From Gemmobacter fulvus (GTDB lineage Bacteria; Pseudomonadota; Alphaproteobacteria; Rhodobacterales; Rhodobacteraceae): a stretch of DNA of 64,000 nt. The translations under genes were made by a program, and so were the position numbers. This document shows positions 1 to 8,722 of the stretch, in pieces; position 1 is the first letter of the stretch, and each line of letters opens with the position of its first letter. The DNA is taken from NCBI RefSeq assembly GCF_018798885.1, contig NZ_CP076361.1:2571501-2635500 (forward strand), in the 5' to 3' direction. Under the pieces are notes generated by a model. The model saw only the letters and a program-made list of their open reading frames with translations. It was not told the DNA's origin and did not search any database.

Positions 1-524
1 GCGCGTTCCGCAATGTGCTGCTGGTCGAGCGCCCGAATGGTGATTTCGGCCATACGCTGATGCGGCAATTCCTGTTCGATGCCTGGCATCTGGAATTGCT
101 GCGCGCCCTGACCGGATCCGCCGATCCGCGCGTGGCCGAAATTGCGGCCAAGGCGCAAAAGGAAGTGGCCTATCATCTGGAACGCTCTGCGGATCTGGTG
201 ATCCGGCTGGGCGATGGCACTGATGAGAGCCGCCGCCGGATGCAGAAGGCGCTGGACACGCTCTGGCCCTATACCGGCGAATTGTTCCTGTCGGACGAGG
301 CGGACCGGGCTGTGGCCGAGGCGGGCATTGCGCCGCTGCCGGATACGCTGAAACCGGCATGGGATACCGTGGTGGCCGAGGTTCTGGCGGAGGCGACGCT
401 GACCCTGCCGGGCGGCAGCTATCAGCACAAGGGCGGCAAGCGCGGTGTGCATACGGAACATCTGGGCTTTCTTCTGGCCGAGATGCAGTTTCTGCAACGC
501 GCCTATCCCGGCGCGGTCTGGTAA
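1..524 (+). CDS. paaC: Phenylacetyl-CoA epoxidase subunit PaaC (3' part, cut by window start)
   Basis: The reading frame is open from the first base, so the gene begins before the window; about 173 C-terminal codons remain. The visible protein starts AFRNVLLVERPNGDFG and continues with QFLFDAWHLELL, both typical of PaaC, the non-catalytic ferritin-fold partner of PaaA in the phenylacetyl-CoA 1,2-epoxidase complex. The conserved C-terminal stretch with GKRGVHTEHLG is present. paaD follows after 5 bp and paaE after that, the usual paaABCDE order, so paaA and paaB are expected just outside the window. The complex acts in the cytoplasm on phenylacetyl-CoA made by PaaK. Confidence 0.93.
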   Translation, partial: AFRNVLLVERPNGDFGHTLMRQFLFDAWHLELLRALTGSADPRVAEIAAKAQKEVAYHLERSADLVIRLGDGTDESRRRMQKALDTLWPYTGELFLSDEADRAVAEAGIAPLPDTLKPAWDTVVAEVLAEATLTLPGGSYQHKGGKRGVHTEHLGFLLAEMQFLQRAYPGAVW

Positions 525-529
525 GCGCG

Positions 530-1054
530 ATGCAGGCCGCCGCACATCCCCCGGTGGACGAGATCTGGCGCTGGCTGGCCGAGGTGCCGGACCCGGAAAT
601 CCCGGTGATCAGCCTGACCGATCTGGGCATCATCCGCGCGGTGGAATGGCAGGAGGATACGCTGGTTGTCACCGTGACACCGACCTATTCGGGCTGCCCC
701 GCCACCACGGTGATCAATCTGGATATCGAGACCGCCTTGCGCACCCATGGCATCCAGAAGCTGCGTCTGGCGCGGCGCCTGTCTCCGCCCTGGACAACCG
801 ACTGGATCAGCGCCGAAGGCCGCGACAAGCTGCGCGCCTATGGCATCGCGCCGCCGGTGGATGGCACGGCGGCGGATGGCCGCCTTGTGGCGCGGGCCAG
901 CCGTTTGGCAGGCGGGGCCAATCTGGTCATCACCTGCCCGCGCTGCGGATCGAACCATACCGAAAAGGTAAGCCAGTTCGGCTCTACCCCCTGCAAGGCC
1001 AGCTACCGCTGCACCGACTGTCTGGAACCCTTCGATTATTTCAAATGCATCTGA
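530..1054 (+). CDS. paaD: Phenylacetate-CoA oxygenase assembly protein PaaD
   Basis: This is a 174-residue protein. An N-terminal MIP18/DUF59 domain carries DPEIPV (residues 21-26) and SGCPATT (around Cys56), as in Fe-S cluster maturation proteins of the SufT/PaaD family. A C-terminal zinc-ribbon-like region has CPRC at 136-139 and CTDC at 161-164, which is characteristic of PaaD. The chosen ATG lies 5 bp after the paaC stop. A longer frame upstream overlaps paaC and was rejected. PaaD is thought to help mature the iron centres of the epoxidase or its reductase. Confidence 0.93.
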   Translation: MQAAAHPPVDEIWRWLAEVPDPEIPVISLTDLGIIRAVEWQEDTLVVTVTPTYSGCPATTVINLDIETALRTHGIQKLRLARRLSPPWTTDWISAEGRDKLRAYGIAPPVDGTAADGRLVARASRLAGGANLVITCPRCGSNHTEKVSQFGSTPCKASYRCTDCLEPFDYFKCI

Positions 1055-1088
1055 CGATGCGCCCGACCCTTATAGGCAGGAGCCCGAA

Positions 1089-2165
1089 ATGGCACGCTTC
1101 CACCCCCTGAAGGTCACCGAGGTCCGCCGCGAAACGCGCGATGCGGTGGTGGTGACCCTCGCCCCGCGCGATGAGGATCGCGCCCTGTTCGATTTCACCC
1201 AAGGCCAGTATCTGACCTTCCGCCGCGCCTTTGACGGCGAAGAACTGCGCCGGTCCTATTCCATCTGCGCGGGCCGCGATGAGGGGGTTCTGCGCGTAGG
1301 CATCAAGCGCGTCGAGGGGGGCGCCTTCAGCACCTGGGCCAACGAGAATCTGCGCCCCGGCGACGAGATCGAGGCGATGCCGCCGATGGGCAAGTTCTTC
1401 ACCCCGATCGAACCGGCGGCAGACAAGCATTACCTTGGCTTTGCCGGCGGCTCGGGCATTACTCCGCTGCTGTCGATCATCAAGACGGTGCTGGCGCGCG
1501 AACCGAAGGCGCGGTTCACGCTGGTCTATGCCAACCGCCAGATCAGCAGCATCATGTTCCGCGAGGATCTGGAGGATCTGAAGAACCTCTATCTGGGGCG
1601 GTTCTCGGTGCTGCATGTGCTGGAAGCCGAGGCGCAGGAGATCGAGCTGTTCACCGGACGGATTGATGCGGCCAAGATGGCGGCGCTGTTCCAGCGCTGG
1701 ATTGACCCGGCCTCGGTCGACACCGCCTTCATCTGCGGGCCGGAGCCGATGATGCTGGCGATTGCCGCCGCGTTGCGCGACCACGGGCTGTCCGATGCGC
1801 AGATCCGGTTCGAGCTGTTCGCCAGCGGCCAGCCGGGCCGCGCCAAGGCCAAAACCGTCTCGAAAGCGGCACTGGAGGCAGGCAATGCCACCCACGCCAC
1901 CGTGACGATGGATGGGGCGACCCGCAGCTTCGAGATGCCGAAACAGGGGCAAAGCCTGCTGGATGCGGCGCTGCAAGCCAATCTGGATGCGCCCTATTCC
2001 TGCAAGGCCGGGGTCTGCTCCACCTGCCGCTGCAAGGTGCTGGAGGGCGAGGTTGAAATGGCCGTCAACCATGCGCTGGAAGATTACGAAGTGCGCGCGG
2101 GTTATGTGCTGAGCTGTCAGGCCTTCCCGCTGAGCGACAGGCTTGTCGTCAGCTACGACGAATGA
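1089..2165 (+). CDS. paaE: Phenylacetyl-CoA epoxidase reductase subunit PaaE
   Basis: The 358-residue flavoprotein feeds electrons from NAD(P)H to the PaaA di-iron centre. It has a ferredoxin-reductase N-terminal half with the FAD-binding RRSYSIC motif and the GGSGITPLLS nucleotide-binding loop. A C-terminal plant-type 2Fe-2S ferredoxin domain carries YSCKAGVCSTCRCKV and a further Cys near the end (LSCQAF). Length and domain order match PaaE. A GGCAGGAG ribosome-binding site precedes the ATG. Its TGA overlaps an ATG (ATGA) in the frame of the next gene, consistent with one transcript. Confidence 0.95.
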   Translation: MARFHPLKVTEVRRETRDAVVVTLAPRDEDRALFDFTQGQYLTFRRAFDGEELRRSYSICAGRDEGVLRVGIKRVEGGAFSTWANENLRPGDEIEAMPPMGKFFTPIEPAADKHYLGFAGGSGITPLLSIIKTVLAREPKARFTLVYANRQISSIMFREDLEDLKNLYLGRFSVLHVLEAEAQEIELFTGRIDAAKMAALFQRWIDPASVDTAFICGPEPMMLAIAAALRDHGLSDAQIRFELFASGQPGRAKAKTVSKAALEAGNATHATVTMDGATRSFEMPKQGQSLLDAALQANLDAPYSCKAGVCSTCRCKVLEGEVEMAVNHALEDYEVRAGYVLSCQAFPLSDRLVVSYDE

Positions 2166-2185
2166 GCGGGACGAGGGAGGAAACC

Positions 2186-2956
2186 ATGTCCGACACGACC
2201 AATCCCGATACGATGCCGCTTGAAGACTATCTGGCGCAGGGCGGGGTGCTGACAGCGCCCGGCAATGTGCCTGCCCGCTATCGCGGCGAGCTGATGCGGC
2301 TGATGGCGTCCTTTGTGGACAGCGAACTGGCCGGATCGGCGGGTTTTGCCGATACGATCAACGCGGCCCCCGGCATCAAGCAGCGCATTGCCGCCAGCCG
2401 GATCACGCTGGAAAAGGCCGATCACGCCGAACGGGTGCTGGCGGTCATGGGCAGTTTCGGCACCGATACCGACCGCTATCAGGTGCAGCATGACTGGGCG
2501 GCGCGGGTGGCGCGCGATGCCGATCTGGGCGCGGTGCGCACGGGCGGCGACATGCGCCTCTCGGTGTTCCATTACCCGTTGCAGGGCTGGACCGATGCGG
2601 TGGTGATGAACGTGCTGATGGGGCTTGCGACTGGCGTGCAACTGGCCGAACTGGCCCGCGTTTCTTATGCGCCGCTGGCCGAGGTGTTCCGCGCCATCGC
2701 CCCGCGTGAGGCGCGCCATGCCGAACTGGGGCTGGAAGCGCTGGCACAGATTGCCACGACCGACGATGGCCGGGCCGCGGCGCGCAAAGCCATCGCCTAT
2801 TGGCAGCCGCGCGTGGCCGCGACCTTTGGCAACGCCGGATCGGCGCGTTATGCGACGCAGGCCCGCTTTGGTCTGCGCCACACCCCGAACGAGGCGCTAC
2901 TGGCAGAGTGGACGGCGCTGGTTGCCGCTCGTCTGACCCCGCTTGACCTGATCTGA
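2186..2956 (+). CDS. PaaA/PaaC-like ferritin-fold protein of the paa operon
   Basis: The 256-residue protein looks like a member of the PaaA_PaaC (phenylacetic acid catabolic) family and is distinct from the PaaC upstream. It is mostly helical and contains an EARH (ExxH) metal-ligand-like motif at residues 175-178. I could not identify a full second ligand set, so it may not bind a complete di-iron centre. The start at 2186 is preferred because GGGAGGAAACC lies just upstream. An alternative ATG at 2162 overlaps the paaE stop. Its position between paaE and paaZ suggests an accessory or structural role in the epoxidase; the precise function is unknown to me. Confidence 0.75.
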   Translation: MSDTTNPDTMPLEDYLAQGGVLTAPGNVPARYRGELMRLMASFVDSELAGSAGFADTINAAPGIKQRIAASRITLEKADHAERVLAVMGSFGTDTDRYQVQHDWAARVARDADLGAVRTGGDMRLSVFHYPLQGWTDAVVMNVLMGLATGVQLAELARVSYAPLAEVFRAIAPREARHAELGLEALAQIATTDDGRAAARKAIAYWQPRVAATFGNAGSARYATQARFGLRHTPNEALLAEWTALVAARLTPLDLI

Positions 2957-2961
2957 GTGCA

Positions 2962-2994
2962 GACCGGCGCGGGCGGATTACCCCGGCGCCGGTC
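2962..2994 (+). other. Intercistronic hairpin between the PaaA-like gene and paaZ
   Basis: Perfect 9-bp arms GACCGGCGC (2962-2970) and GCGCCGGTC (2986-2994) flank a 15-base loop. Only scattered T residues follow, so it is a weak terminator at best. It may adjust paaZ expression relative to the upstream paa genes. Confidence 0.5.
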
Positions 2995-3027
2995 CTGTTC
3001 TGACCCCGATACCCGAAGGATATGCCC

Positions 3028-5094
3028 ATGAATGCCCCAGCCCGTCGCGCTCCGCGCCGTCTTGAAAGCTATGTCTGCGGCGGCTGGACCGCTGGCCGGG
3101 GGGAAGGTGTCTCTCTGTGTGATGCCGCCACCGGCGATGCGGTGGCGCTGATCGACGCAAGCGGCCTCGATTTCGCGGCGGCGCTGGCCTATGGCCGCGA
3201 GGTGGCCGGGCCAAAGCTGCGGGCCATGTCGTTCCATGACCGCGCCGGGATGCTCAAGGCGCTGGGCATGGCGCTGATGGGGCTGAAGGAAGAGTTCTAT
3301 ACCGAAAGCCTGCATACCGGGGCTACGCGGGCCGATGCCTGGGTGGATATCGAAGGCGGGATCGGCACGCTGCTGTCCTTTGCCTCCAAGGCGCGGCGCG
3401 AATTGCCCAATACCCGCGTGCTGGTGGATGGCGAGGTGGAACTGCTGTCCAAGGACAATTCCTTTTCGGCGCAGCATATCCTGACCCCGCTGCTCGGGGT
3501 GGCGGTGCATATCAACGCCTTCAACTTCCCGATCTGGGGCATGTTGGAGAAAATCGCGCCGACCCTGCTGGCGGGCGTGCCCTGTATCGTGAAACCGGCC
3601 AGCCAGACCGCCTATCTGACCGAGCTGATGGTGCGGCGGATCGTTGATCTGCGGATCCTGCCCGAAGGGGCGCTGCAACTCATTTCCGGCTCGGTCGGGG
3701 ATTTGCTGGATCACGTCACAGCACAGGATGCCGTCACCTTTACCGGCTCGGCCTGGACCGGGCGCAAGCTGAAGGCGCATCCGGCGGTGATTGCCAATTC
3801 CGTGCGCTTCACCATGGAGGCCGACAGCCTGAATGCTTCGGTGCTGGGCCCCGATGCCGGGCCGGGCACGCCGGAGTTCGACCTGTTCGTCAAAGAGGTG
3901 GCGCGGGAAATGACGGTGAAGGCCGGGCAGAAGTGCACCGCCATCCGCCGCGTGATCGCGCCGCGCGCGCATGTCGATGCGCTGGTGGCCGCGCTGGGCG
4001 ACCGGCTGGGCAAGACGGCGCTGGGCCTGCCGGGTGACGACGCGGTGCGGATGGGGCCGCTGGCCAGCCTCGATCAGCGCGAGGAGGTGCGGGCGCGCAT
4101 CCGCGAATTGCAGGCCGATGCCGAGATCGTGGCGGGCAACCCCGATGACGTGCGTTTGGTGTCGGGTGATGCGGCCAGGGGGGCCTTTCTGAACCCGGTG
4201 CTGCTCTATTGTGACACGCCCTTTGCGGCGACTGCGGTGCATGATGTCGAGGCGTTTGGCCCGGTGTCGACCGTGATGCCCTATGACAGTGTGGACGAGG
4301 CGGTGGCGCTGGCGCGGCGCGGTAAGGGGTCGCTGGTGGCCTCGGTGTTTACCGATGATGCGCGGGTGGCCGAAGAGATGGTGATCGGCATGGCGCCGTT
4401 CCATGGCCGGGTGCTGATCGGCAACCGGGCTTCGGCCAAAACCTCGACCGGGCATGGCGCGCCCTTGGCCGGGCTGGTGCATGGCGGGCCGGGCCGGGCC
4501 GGTGGCGGCGAGGAAATGGGCGGGATGCGTGGCGTGAAACACTACATGCAGCGCAGCGCCGTGCAGGGCACGCCCCGCCTGCTGTCCGCAGTGACCGGGC
4601 GCTGGATCGAAGGGGCCGCGGTGCAGCAGGGCGTGCATCCGTTCCGCAAGTCGTTGGCAGAGCTGCGGATCGGGGATCAGCTGGTCACCGCCACGCGCAC
4701 CGTGACCGAGGCCGATGTCGAACATTTCGCGCATTTCACCGGCGACACCTTCTATGCGCATATGGACAGCGCCGCCGCCAAGGCCAACCCGTTCTTTGAC
4801 GACCGCGTGGCGCATGGCTATCTGATCGCCGCGTTTGCGGCAGGGCTGTTCGTCGATCCGGCCCCCGGCCCGGTTCTGGCCAATTACGGCGTCGACAACC
4901 TGCGGTTTCTGACGCCGGTATATTTCGGCGACACGCTGCAAGTGCGGCTGACCTGCAAGGAGATCAATCCGCGCGCCAATGCCGACCATGGTGAGGTGCG
5001 CTGGGATGCACGGGTGACCAACCAGGACGGGGCTGTGGTGGCGCAATATGACGTGCTAACCATGGTGGCGAAAACCTGGCCACCCACGGCCTGA
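3028..5094 (+). CDS. paaZ: Bifunctional oxepin-CoA hydrolase / 3-oxo-5,6-dehydrosuberyl-CoA semialdehyde dehydrogenase
   Basis: PaaZ opens the oxepin-CoA ring and oxidises the resulting aldehyde. The 688-residue protein has an N-terminal aldehyde dehydrogenase domain (about 1-510) with INAFNFPIW, TFTGSAWTG and the catalytic cysteine in AGQKCTAIRR. A C-terminal MaoC-type hydratase domain (about 530-685) carries FTGDTFYAHMD and FDDRVAHGYL. Length fits PaaZ. GAAGGA at 3015-3020 is 7 bases before the ATG at 3028 but only 1 base before the ATG at 3022, so 3028 was chosen. A close relative without the hydratase domain, paaN, lies further on. Confidence 0.95.
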   Translation: MNAPARRAPRRLESYVCGGWTAGRGEGVSLCDAATGDAVALIDASGLDFAAALAYGREVAGPKLRAMSFHDRAGMLKALGMALMGLKEEFYTESLHTGATRADAWVDIEGGIGTLLSFASKARRELPNTRVLVDGEVELLSKDNSFSAQHILTPLLGVAVHINAFNFPIWGMLEKIAPTLLAGVPCIVKPASQTAYLTELMVRRIVDLRILPEGALQLISGSVGDLLDHVTAQDAVTFTGSAWTGRKLKAHPAVIANSVRFTMEADSLNASVLGPDAGPGTPEFDLFVKEVAREMTVKAGQKCTAIRRVIAPRAHVDALVAALGDRLGKTALGLPGDDAVRMGPLASLDQREEVRARIRELQADAEIVAGNPDDVRLVSGDAARGAFLNPVLLYCDTPFAATAVHDVEAFGPVSTVMPYDSVDEAVALARRGKGSLVASVFTDDARVAEEMVIGMAPFHGRVLIGNRASAKTSTGHGAPLAGLVHGGPGRAGGGEEMGGMRGVKHYMQRSAVQGTPRLLSAVTGRWIEGAAVQQGVHPFRKSLAELRIGDQLVTATRTVTEADVEHFAHFTGDTFYAHMDSAAAKANPFFDDRVAHGYLIAAFAAGLFVDPAPGPVLANYGVDNLRFLTPVYFGDTLQVRLTCKEINPRANADHGEVRWDARVTNQDGAVVAQYDVLTMVAKTWPPTA

Positions 5095-5115
5095 GCCAAC
5101 CGGAAGGATCTGCCG

Positions 5116-5613
5116 ATGCCCGATGCGCGCCGCCTTGAAATGACCGTGCTGATGACGCCCGACATGGCGAATTTCAGCGGCAAGGTGCATGGCGGTGCCT
5201 TGCTGAACCTGCTGGACCGCGTGGCGTTTTCCTGCGCCTCGCGGTATTCTGGGCAGTATTCGGTGACGCTGTCGGTGGATCAGGTGACATTCAAGGAGCC
5301 GGTCCATGTGGGCGAGCTGGTCACCTTCCGCGCCTCGGTCAACCATGCCGGGCGCACCTCGATGGAGGTGGGCATCCGGGTGGAGGCCGAGAATATCCGC
5401 AGCGGGGCGCGGCGGCACACCAATTCCTGCTATTTCACCATGGTTGCGGTGGATGACACGGGCCGCCCGGTGCAGGTGCCGGAACTGGTGCTGGAAAGCG
5501 ATCTGGACCGCAAACGCCAGCGCGCGGCAGAGCTGCGCCGGGCCTTGCGGCGCGAATTCGCGGCACGGCTGGACGAGGCCGCCGAAGCCAAGGGCATGAC
5601 AGAGGACGAATGA
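5116..5613 (+). CDS. Acyl-CoA thioesterase, hotdog fold (YciA-like)
   Basis: The 165-residue protein has the single-hotdog signature [16 protein letters not shown] and [14 protein letters not shown], as in YciA/BACH acyl-CoA thioesterases. It is distinct from the PaaI homologue in the same locus. GGAAGGATC precedes the ATG, and its last codons overlap the paaY start by 4 bp, so translation is likely coupled. A plausible job is releasing CoA from dead-end intermediates during phenylacetate breakdown. The substrate cannot be told from sequence. Confidence 0.82.
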   Translation: MPDARRLEMTVLMTPDMANFSGKVHGGALLNLLDRVAFSCASRYSGQYSVTLSVDQVTFKEPVHVGELVTFRASVNHAGRTSMEVGIRVEAENIRSGARRHTNSCYFTMVAVDDTGRPVQVPELVLESDLDRKRQRAAELRRALRREFAARLDEAAEAKGMTEDE

Positions 5614-6230
5614 CCCAGATTTACGCCTATGACGGCATTGTGCCGGTGATTGATCCGCAGGCCTTTGTGCATCCGGCAGCGGTGGTGATTGGCGATGTGA
5701 TCATCGGGGCCGCCTGTTATGTTGGCCCCGGCGCGGTGCTGCGCGGCGATTTCGGGCGGATCGTGCTGCACCCGGGCTGCAATGTGCAGGAGACCTGCGT
5801 GATCCACAGCTTTCCCGGCAAGGATGTGGTGATCGAGGAGTCCGGCCATATCGGCCACGGCGCGGTACTGCATGGCTGCCATATCGGGCGCAATGCGATG
5901 GTCGGCATGAATGCCGTGGTGATGGACGAGGCGGTGGTGGGCGAGAACAGCATCATCGCCGCCATGGCCTTTGTGAAGGCGGGGGCGGTGATCCCGCCGG
6001 GCAGCCTTGCCGTCGGATCGCCCGCCAAGGTGATCCGCAGCCTGACCGAGGAGGAGATCGCCTGGAAGCGGCAGGGCACCGGCGTCTATCAGCGTCTGGC
6101 GCTGGAGGCGCATGGCAAGCTGACCCCCGCCACACCGCTCAGCGCACCAGAACCCGACCGCCGCCGCGCCAGGGCACCGGAGTATGACCCGCTGATCCTG
6201 GAACGCGCAAAGTTCAGCGGACGGCCTTGA
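5610..6230 (+). CDS. paaY: Phenylacetate-pathway hexapeptide-repeat protein PaaY
   Basis: This 206-residue left-handed beta-helix protein has imperfect hexapeptide repeats ([25 protein letters not shown], then [14 protein letters not shown]) and resembles gamma-class carbonic anhydrases. PaaY is reported as a thioesterase acting on inhibitory ring-hydroxylated CoA by-products. The C-terminal [17 protein letters not shown] is typical of the family. It overlaps the preceding thioesterase gene by 4 bp and converges on paaR, with the two 3' ends overlapping by 17 bp. Confidence 0.9.
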   Translation: MTQIYAYDGIVPVIDPQAFVHPAAVVIGDVIIGAACYVGPGAVLRGDFGRIVLHPGCNVQETCVIHSFPGKDVVIEESGHIGHGAVLHGCHIGRNAMVGMNAVVMDEAVVGENSIIAAMAFVKAGAVIPPGSLAVGSPAKVIRSLTEEEIAWKRQGTGVYQRLALEAHGKLTPATPLSAPEPDRRRARAPEYDPLILERAKFSGRP

Positions 6231-6813
6231 TACCTTCAAGGATCAGTGTCGTCGCCACATCGGCGTAATCGTCGCGGCTGATCCGCCCGCCTTCCTTGAA
6301 CCACATGTAGACCCAGTTCATCATGCCAAACAGCGACATGGTGACGGGCATCAGCAAGGGGCGTTCGCGGTCGTCCAACTCGGGGTTGATCTCGCGCAGC
6401 ACCACCGAAAACCGCCGCACGATGCCGCGTTCCATCGCCATGATCTCGGCCTTTTGCGGATCTGACAGGGCCGAGGTGGCATTCAGCTGCACCTTGTGCT
6501 GGTTGTCGGCGCCACGATAGTTTTCCAGCACCGCCCCCACCAGCCGCCGCAAGCGCTGTTCGGGCGGCAACGAGGGGTCTTCGGCCGCCTCGATCGCGGC
6601 ATCCAGACCTTCCAGATGGGTGATGATGATCGCAAAGATCAGCGCGTCCTTGCTGGGGTAATAGTGATACAGAAGTGCCTTCGACACCTGCGCATGTTGT
6701 GCGATTTGCGACATGGAGGCTTTCTCCATGCCCTGTTCCGCGAAAACCGCCGCGGCATTGTCGAGAATGCCACGCTGTTTTTCTTCAAAATCCGTCGCTC
6801 TTGTCCGAGCCAT
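6214..6813 (-). CDS. paaR: TetR-family regulator of phenylacetate catabolism
   Basis: The 199-residue protein has a TetR N-terminal helix-turn-helix ([24 protein letters not shown], then [16 protein letters not shown]) and a ligand-binding C-terminal half. It sits convergently at the end of the paaC...paaY operon, and TetR-type PaaR repressors release DNA upon binding phenylacetyl-CoA. Its role as the paa repressor is inferred from family and location. The only space for its promoter is the ~38 bp before the paaK-side terminator, and that space contains an inverted repeat. Confidence 0.85.
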   Translation of the reverse strand: MARTRATDFEEKQRGILDNAAAVFAEQGMEKASMSQIAQHAQVSKALLYHYYPSKDALIFAIIITHLEGLDAAIEAAEDPSLPPEQRLRRLVGAVLENYRGADNQHKVQLNATSALSDPQKAEIMAMERGIVRRFSVVLREINPELDDRERPLLMPVTMSLFGMMNWVYMWFKEGGRISRDDYADVATTLILEGIKAVR

Positions 6814-6831
6814 GTCACGTCACTTTCCTGC

Positions 6832-6848
6832 TTGCAGGGGGCCTGCAA
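6832..6848. promoter_or_regulatory. Inverted repeat in the paaR promoter
   Basis: TTGCAGG (6832-6838) and CCTGCAA (6842-6848) form a perfect 7-bp inverted repeat with a 3-base centre, 19 bp upstream of the paaR start codon. It could be an autoregulatory site. It overlaps the A-tract of the adjacent terminator and does not resemble the 16-bp palindrome at 9570. Confidence 0.4.
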
Positions 6849-6872
6849 AAAAGGGGGCCTTGCGGCCCCCTT
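6846..6872 (-). terminator. Intrinsic terminator of the paaG-paaI-paaK transcript
   Basis: On the minus strand, arms AAGGGGGCC (6864-6872) and GGCCCCCTT (6851-6859) pair perfectly around a 4-base loop and run into six T residues (A-tract 6847-6852 on the plus strand). It lies about 50 bp beyond the paaK stop. Confidence 0.85.
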
Positions 6873-6923
6873 CGGTGTATCGGCGGATCAGGGCCGAGTC
6901 ATCGGCCTTGTGCCGCCCGGGGG

Positions 6924-8234
6924 TCATTCTTTCGGACGATTGTCCACCACCCGCTTGGCTTTGCCTTCAGACCGGGCAAGCCCGTTCGGATCGCGGACCT
7001 CGATCCGGGTCGAGACGCCGACGATGCTTTTGATGTGATGCGCCAGTTCCTTGGCAGATCTGGCGCGGTCGGCCTCGTCGGCCCCATCGGGGGTGCATTC
7101 CACGTGGACGGTCATGTTGTCCATCCGCCCGGCGCGGCCGAGTTCGATCTGGAAATGCGGCGCGAGGCCTTTGCATTTCAGGATCTGCTCCTCGATCTGG
7201 GTCGGGAACACGTTCACGCCGCGCAGGATGATCATGTCATCCGACCGCCCGGTGATCTTTTCGATGCGCCGCATCGCCCGCGCCGTGCCGGGCAGCAGGC
7301 GGGTCAGATCGCGGGTGCGATAACGCACCATCGGCAGACCTTCCTTGGTCAGCGTGGTAAACACCAACTCGCCCATCTCGCCATCAGGCAGCACCGCGCC
7401 CGTCACCGGGTCGATGATCTCGGGATAGAAATGGTCCTCCCAGATGTGCAGACCATCCTTGGTTTCCACACATTCACTGGCAACGCCCGGCCCCATCACC
7501 TCTGACAGGCCGTAAATATCCACGGCGTGCATGTCAAAGGCCTGCTCGATCTCGGCGCGCATCGCATTGGTCCAGGGCTCGGCCCCGAAGATGCCGACGG
7601 CGAGGCTCGACTCGCGCGGGTCGATGCCCTGCCGACGGAATTCATCCAGAATGGACAGCATGTAGGACGGTGTGACCATGATGATGCGTGGCTTGAAATC
7701 CTGCATCAACGTGACCTGGCGTTCGGTCATGCCGCCAGAGATCGGTACCACGGTGCAGCCCAGCCGCTCGGCCCCGTAATGCGCACCAAGCCCGCCGGTG
7801 AACAGACCATAGCCATAGGCGACATGCACGATATCGCCTGCCCGCCCGCCCGCCGCCCGGATCGACCGCGCCACCATATTCGCCCAGACATCAATGTCAT
7901 GTTTGGTATAGCCCACCACGGTCGGCTTGCCGGTGGTGCCGGACGAGCCGTGAATCCGCACCAGCTGATTCTGCGGGACGGCGAACATGCCGAAAGGGTA
8001 GGTGTCGCGCAGGTCGGTCTTGGTGGTGAAGGGAAATTTCGCCAGATCGGCCAGAGTGGTCAGATCATCGGGATGCACGCCATGGTCATCGAACCGCTTG
8101 CGGTAGAAGGCCGAGTTTTCATAGGCATGTTTCAACGACCGCTTCAGGCGGTGAAATTGCAGGGCAGAGATTTCATCGCGCGAGGCGATCTCGATCGGCT
8201 CCAGGTCTCCGGGCCGGGGTGACAGGTCTTCCAT
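6924..8234 (-). CDS. paaK: Phenylacetate-CoA ligase
   Basis: PaaK activates phenylacetate with ATP and CoA, the first step of the pathway. The 436-residue product has the AMP-binding P-loop IHGSSGTTGKPTV, the motif IYGLSEVMGPGVASEC, the YRTRDL segment and a C-terminal AMP-binding extension. Length matches PaaK. The start at 8234 follows GAGGGAGGAAACC; the frame stays open further upstream but that part has no PaaK similarity. It lies downstream of paaI and paaG on the minus strand, about 30 bp from paaI, and ends before a strong terminator. Confidence 0.95.
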   Translation of the reverse strand: MEDLSPRPGDLEPIEIASRDEISALQFHRLKRSLKHAYENSAFYRKRFDDHGVHPDDLTTLADLAKFPFTTKTDLRDTYPFGMFAVPQNQLVRIHGSSGTTGKPTVVGYTKHDIDVWANMVARSIRAAGGRAGDIVHVAYGYGLFTGGLGAHYGAERLGCTVVPISGGMTERQVTLMQDFKPRIIMVTPSYMLSILDEFRRQGIDPRESSLAVGIFGAEPWTNAMRAEIEQAFDMHAVDIYGLSEVMGPGVASECVETKDGLHIWEDHFYPEIIDPVTGAVLPDGEMGELVFTTLTKEGLPMVRYRTRDLTRLLPGTARAMRRIEKITGRSDDMIILRGVNVFPTQIEEQILKCKGLAPHFQIELGRAGRMDNMTVHVECTPDGADEADRARSAKELAHHIKSIVGVSTRIEVRDPNGLARSEGKAKRVVDNRPKE

Positions 8235-8263
8235 GGTTTCCTCCCTCGAATGCGGCTGGCGGC

Positions 8264-8722
8264 TCAGGCCGGGTCCGGCAGATGCTGGCCTTTGACGGTG
8301 CGCGAATGGCCGCGAAATTCGGCCACAGGCTCGCCGTGCTGATTGGTGATGTGAATGTCGTAGATACCCGAGCGCCCCTTGAGCGAGACTTCCCGTGCCT
8401 CGGCGGTCAGGCGGTCGCCCAGACGGCCCGGGGTCAGATAGGTGATCGAGCAATGCTGCCCCACCACCACGGCATTGCGGCTGTTGCAGGCAAAGGCAAA
8501 GGCGCTGTCGGCCAGCGTGAAGATATAGCCGCCATGGCAATTGCCATGGCCGTTCGACATGGCCTCGGTCACGGTCATTTCCAGCATGGCCTCACCCGGG
8601 GCGACCCGGATCAGCGCCATGCCCAGCCGCTGCGAAGTGCTGTCATTGTGCCACATCGCCGCGGCGCAGGCCTCGGCCAGGGCCTGCGGATCGCGCGGGG
8701 CGGGGGGGAGAGGCGCGTTCAT
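8264..8722 (-). CDS. paaI: Hydroxyphenylacetyl-CoA thioesterase PaaI
   Basis: The 152-residue hotdog thioesterase carries the PaaI active-site signature GNCHGGYIFTLADSAFAFA, with SITYLTPGRLGDRL in the following strand. PaaI hydrolyses ring-hydroxylated phenylacetyl-CoA derivatives that would otherwise trap CoA. The start overlaps the end of paaG by 4 bp and paaK follows 29 bp downstream, giving the order paaG-paaI-paaK on one transcript. Confidence 0.93.
   Translation of the reverse strand: MNAPLPPAPRDPQALAEACAAAMWHNDSTSQRLGMALIRVAPGEAMLEMTVTEAMSNGHGNCHGGYIFTLADSAFAFACNSRNAVVVGQHCSITYLTPGRLGDRLTAEAREVSLKGRSGIYDIHITNQHGEPVAEFRGHSRTVKGQHLPDPA

Noticed and set aside
2848-5046. Long antisense frame (732 codons) opposite paaZ
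   Set aside because: It is a shadow of paaZ codon bias with no recognisable domain.
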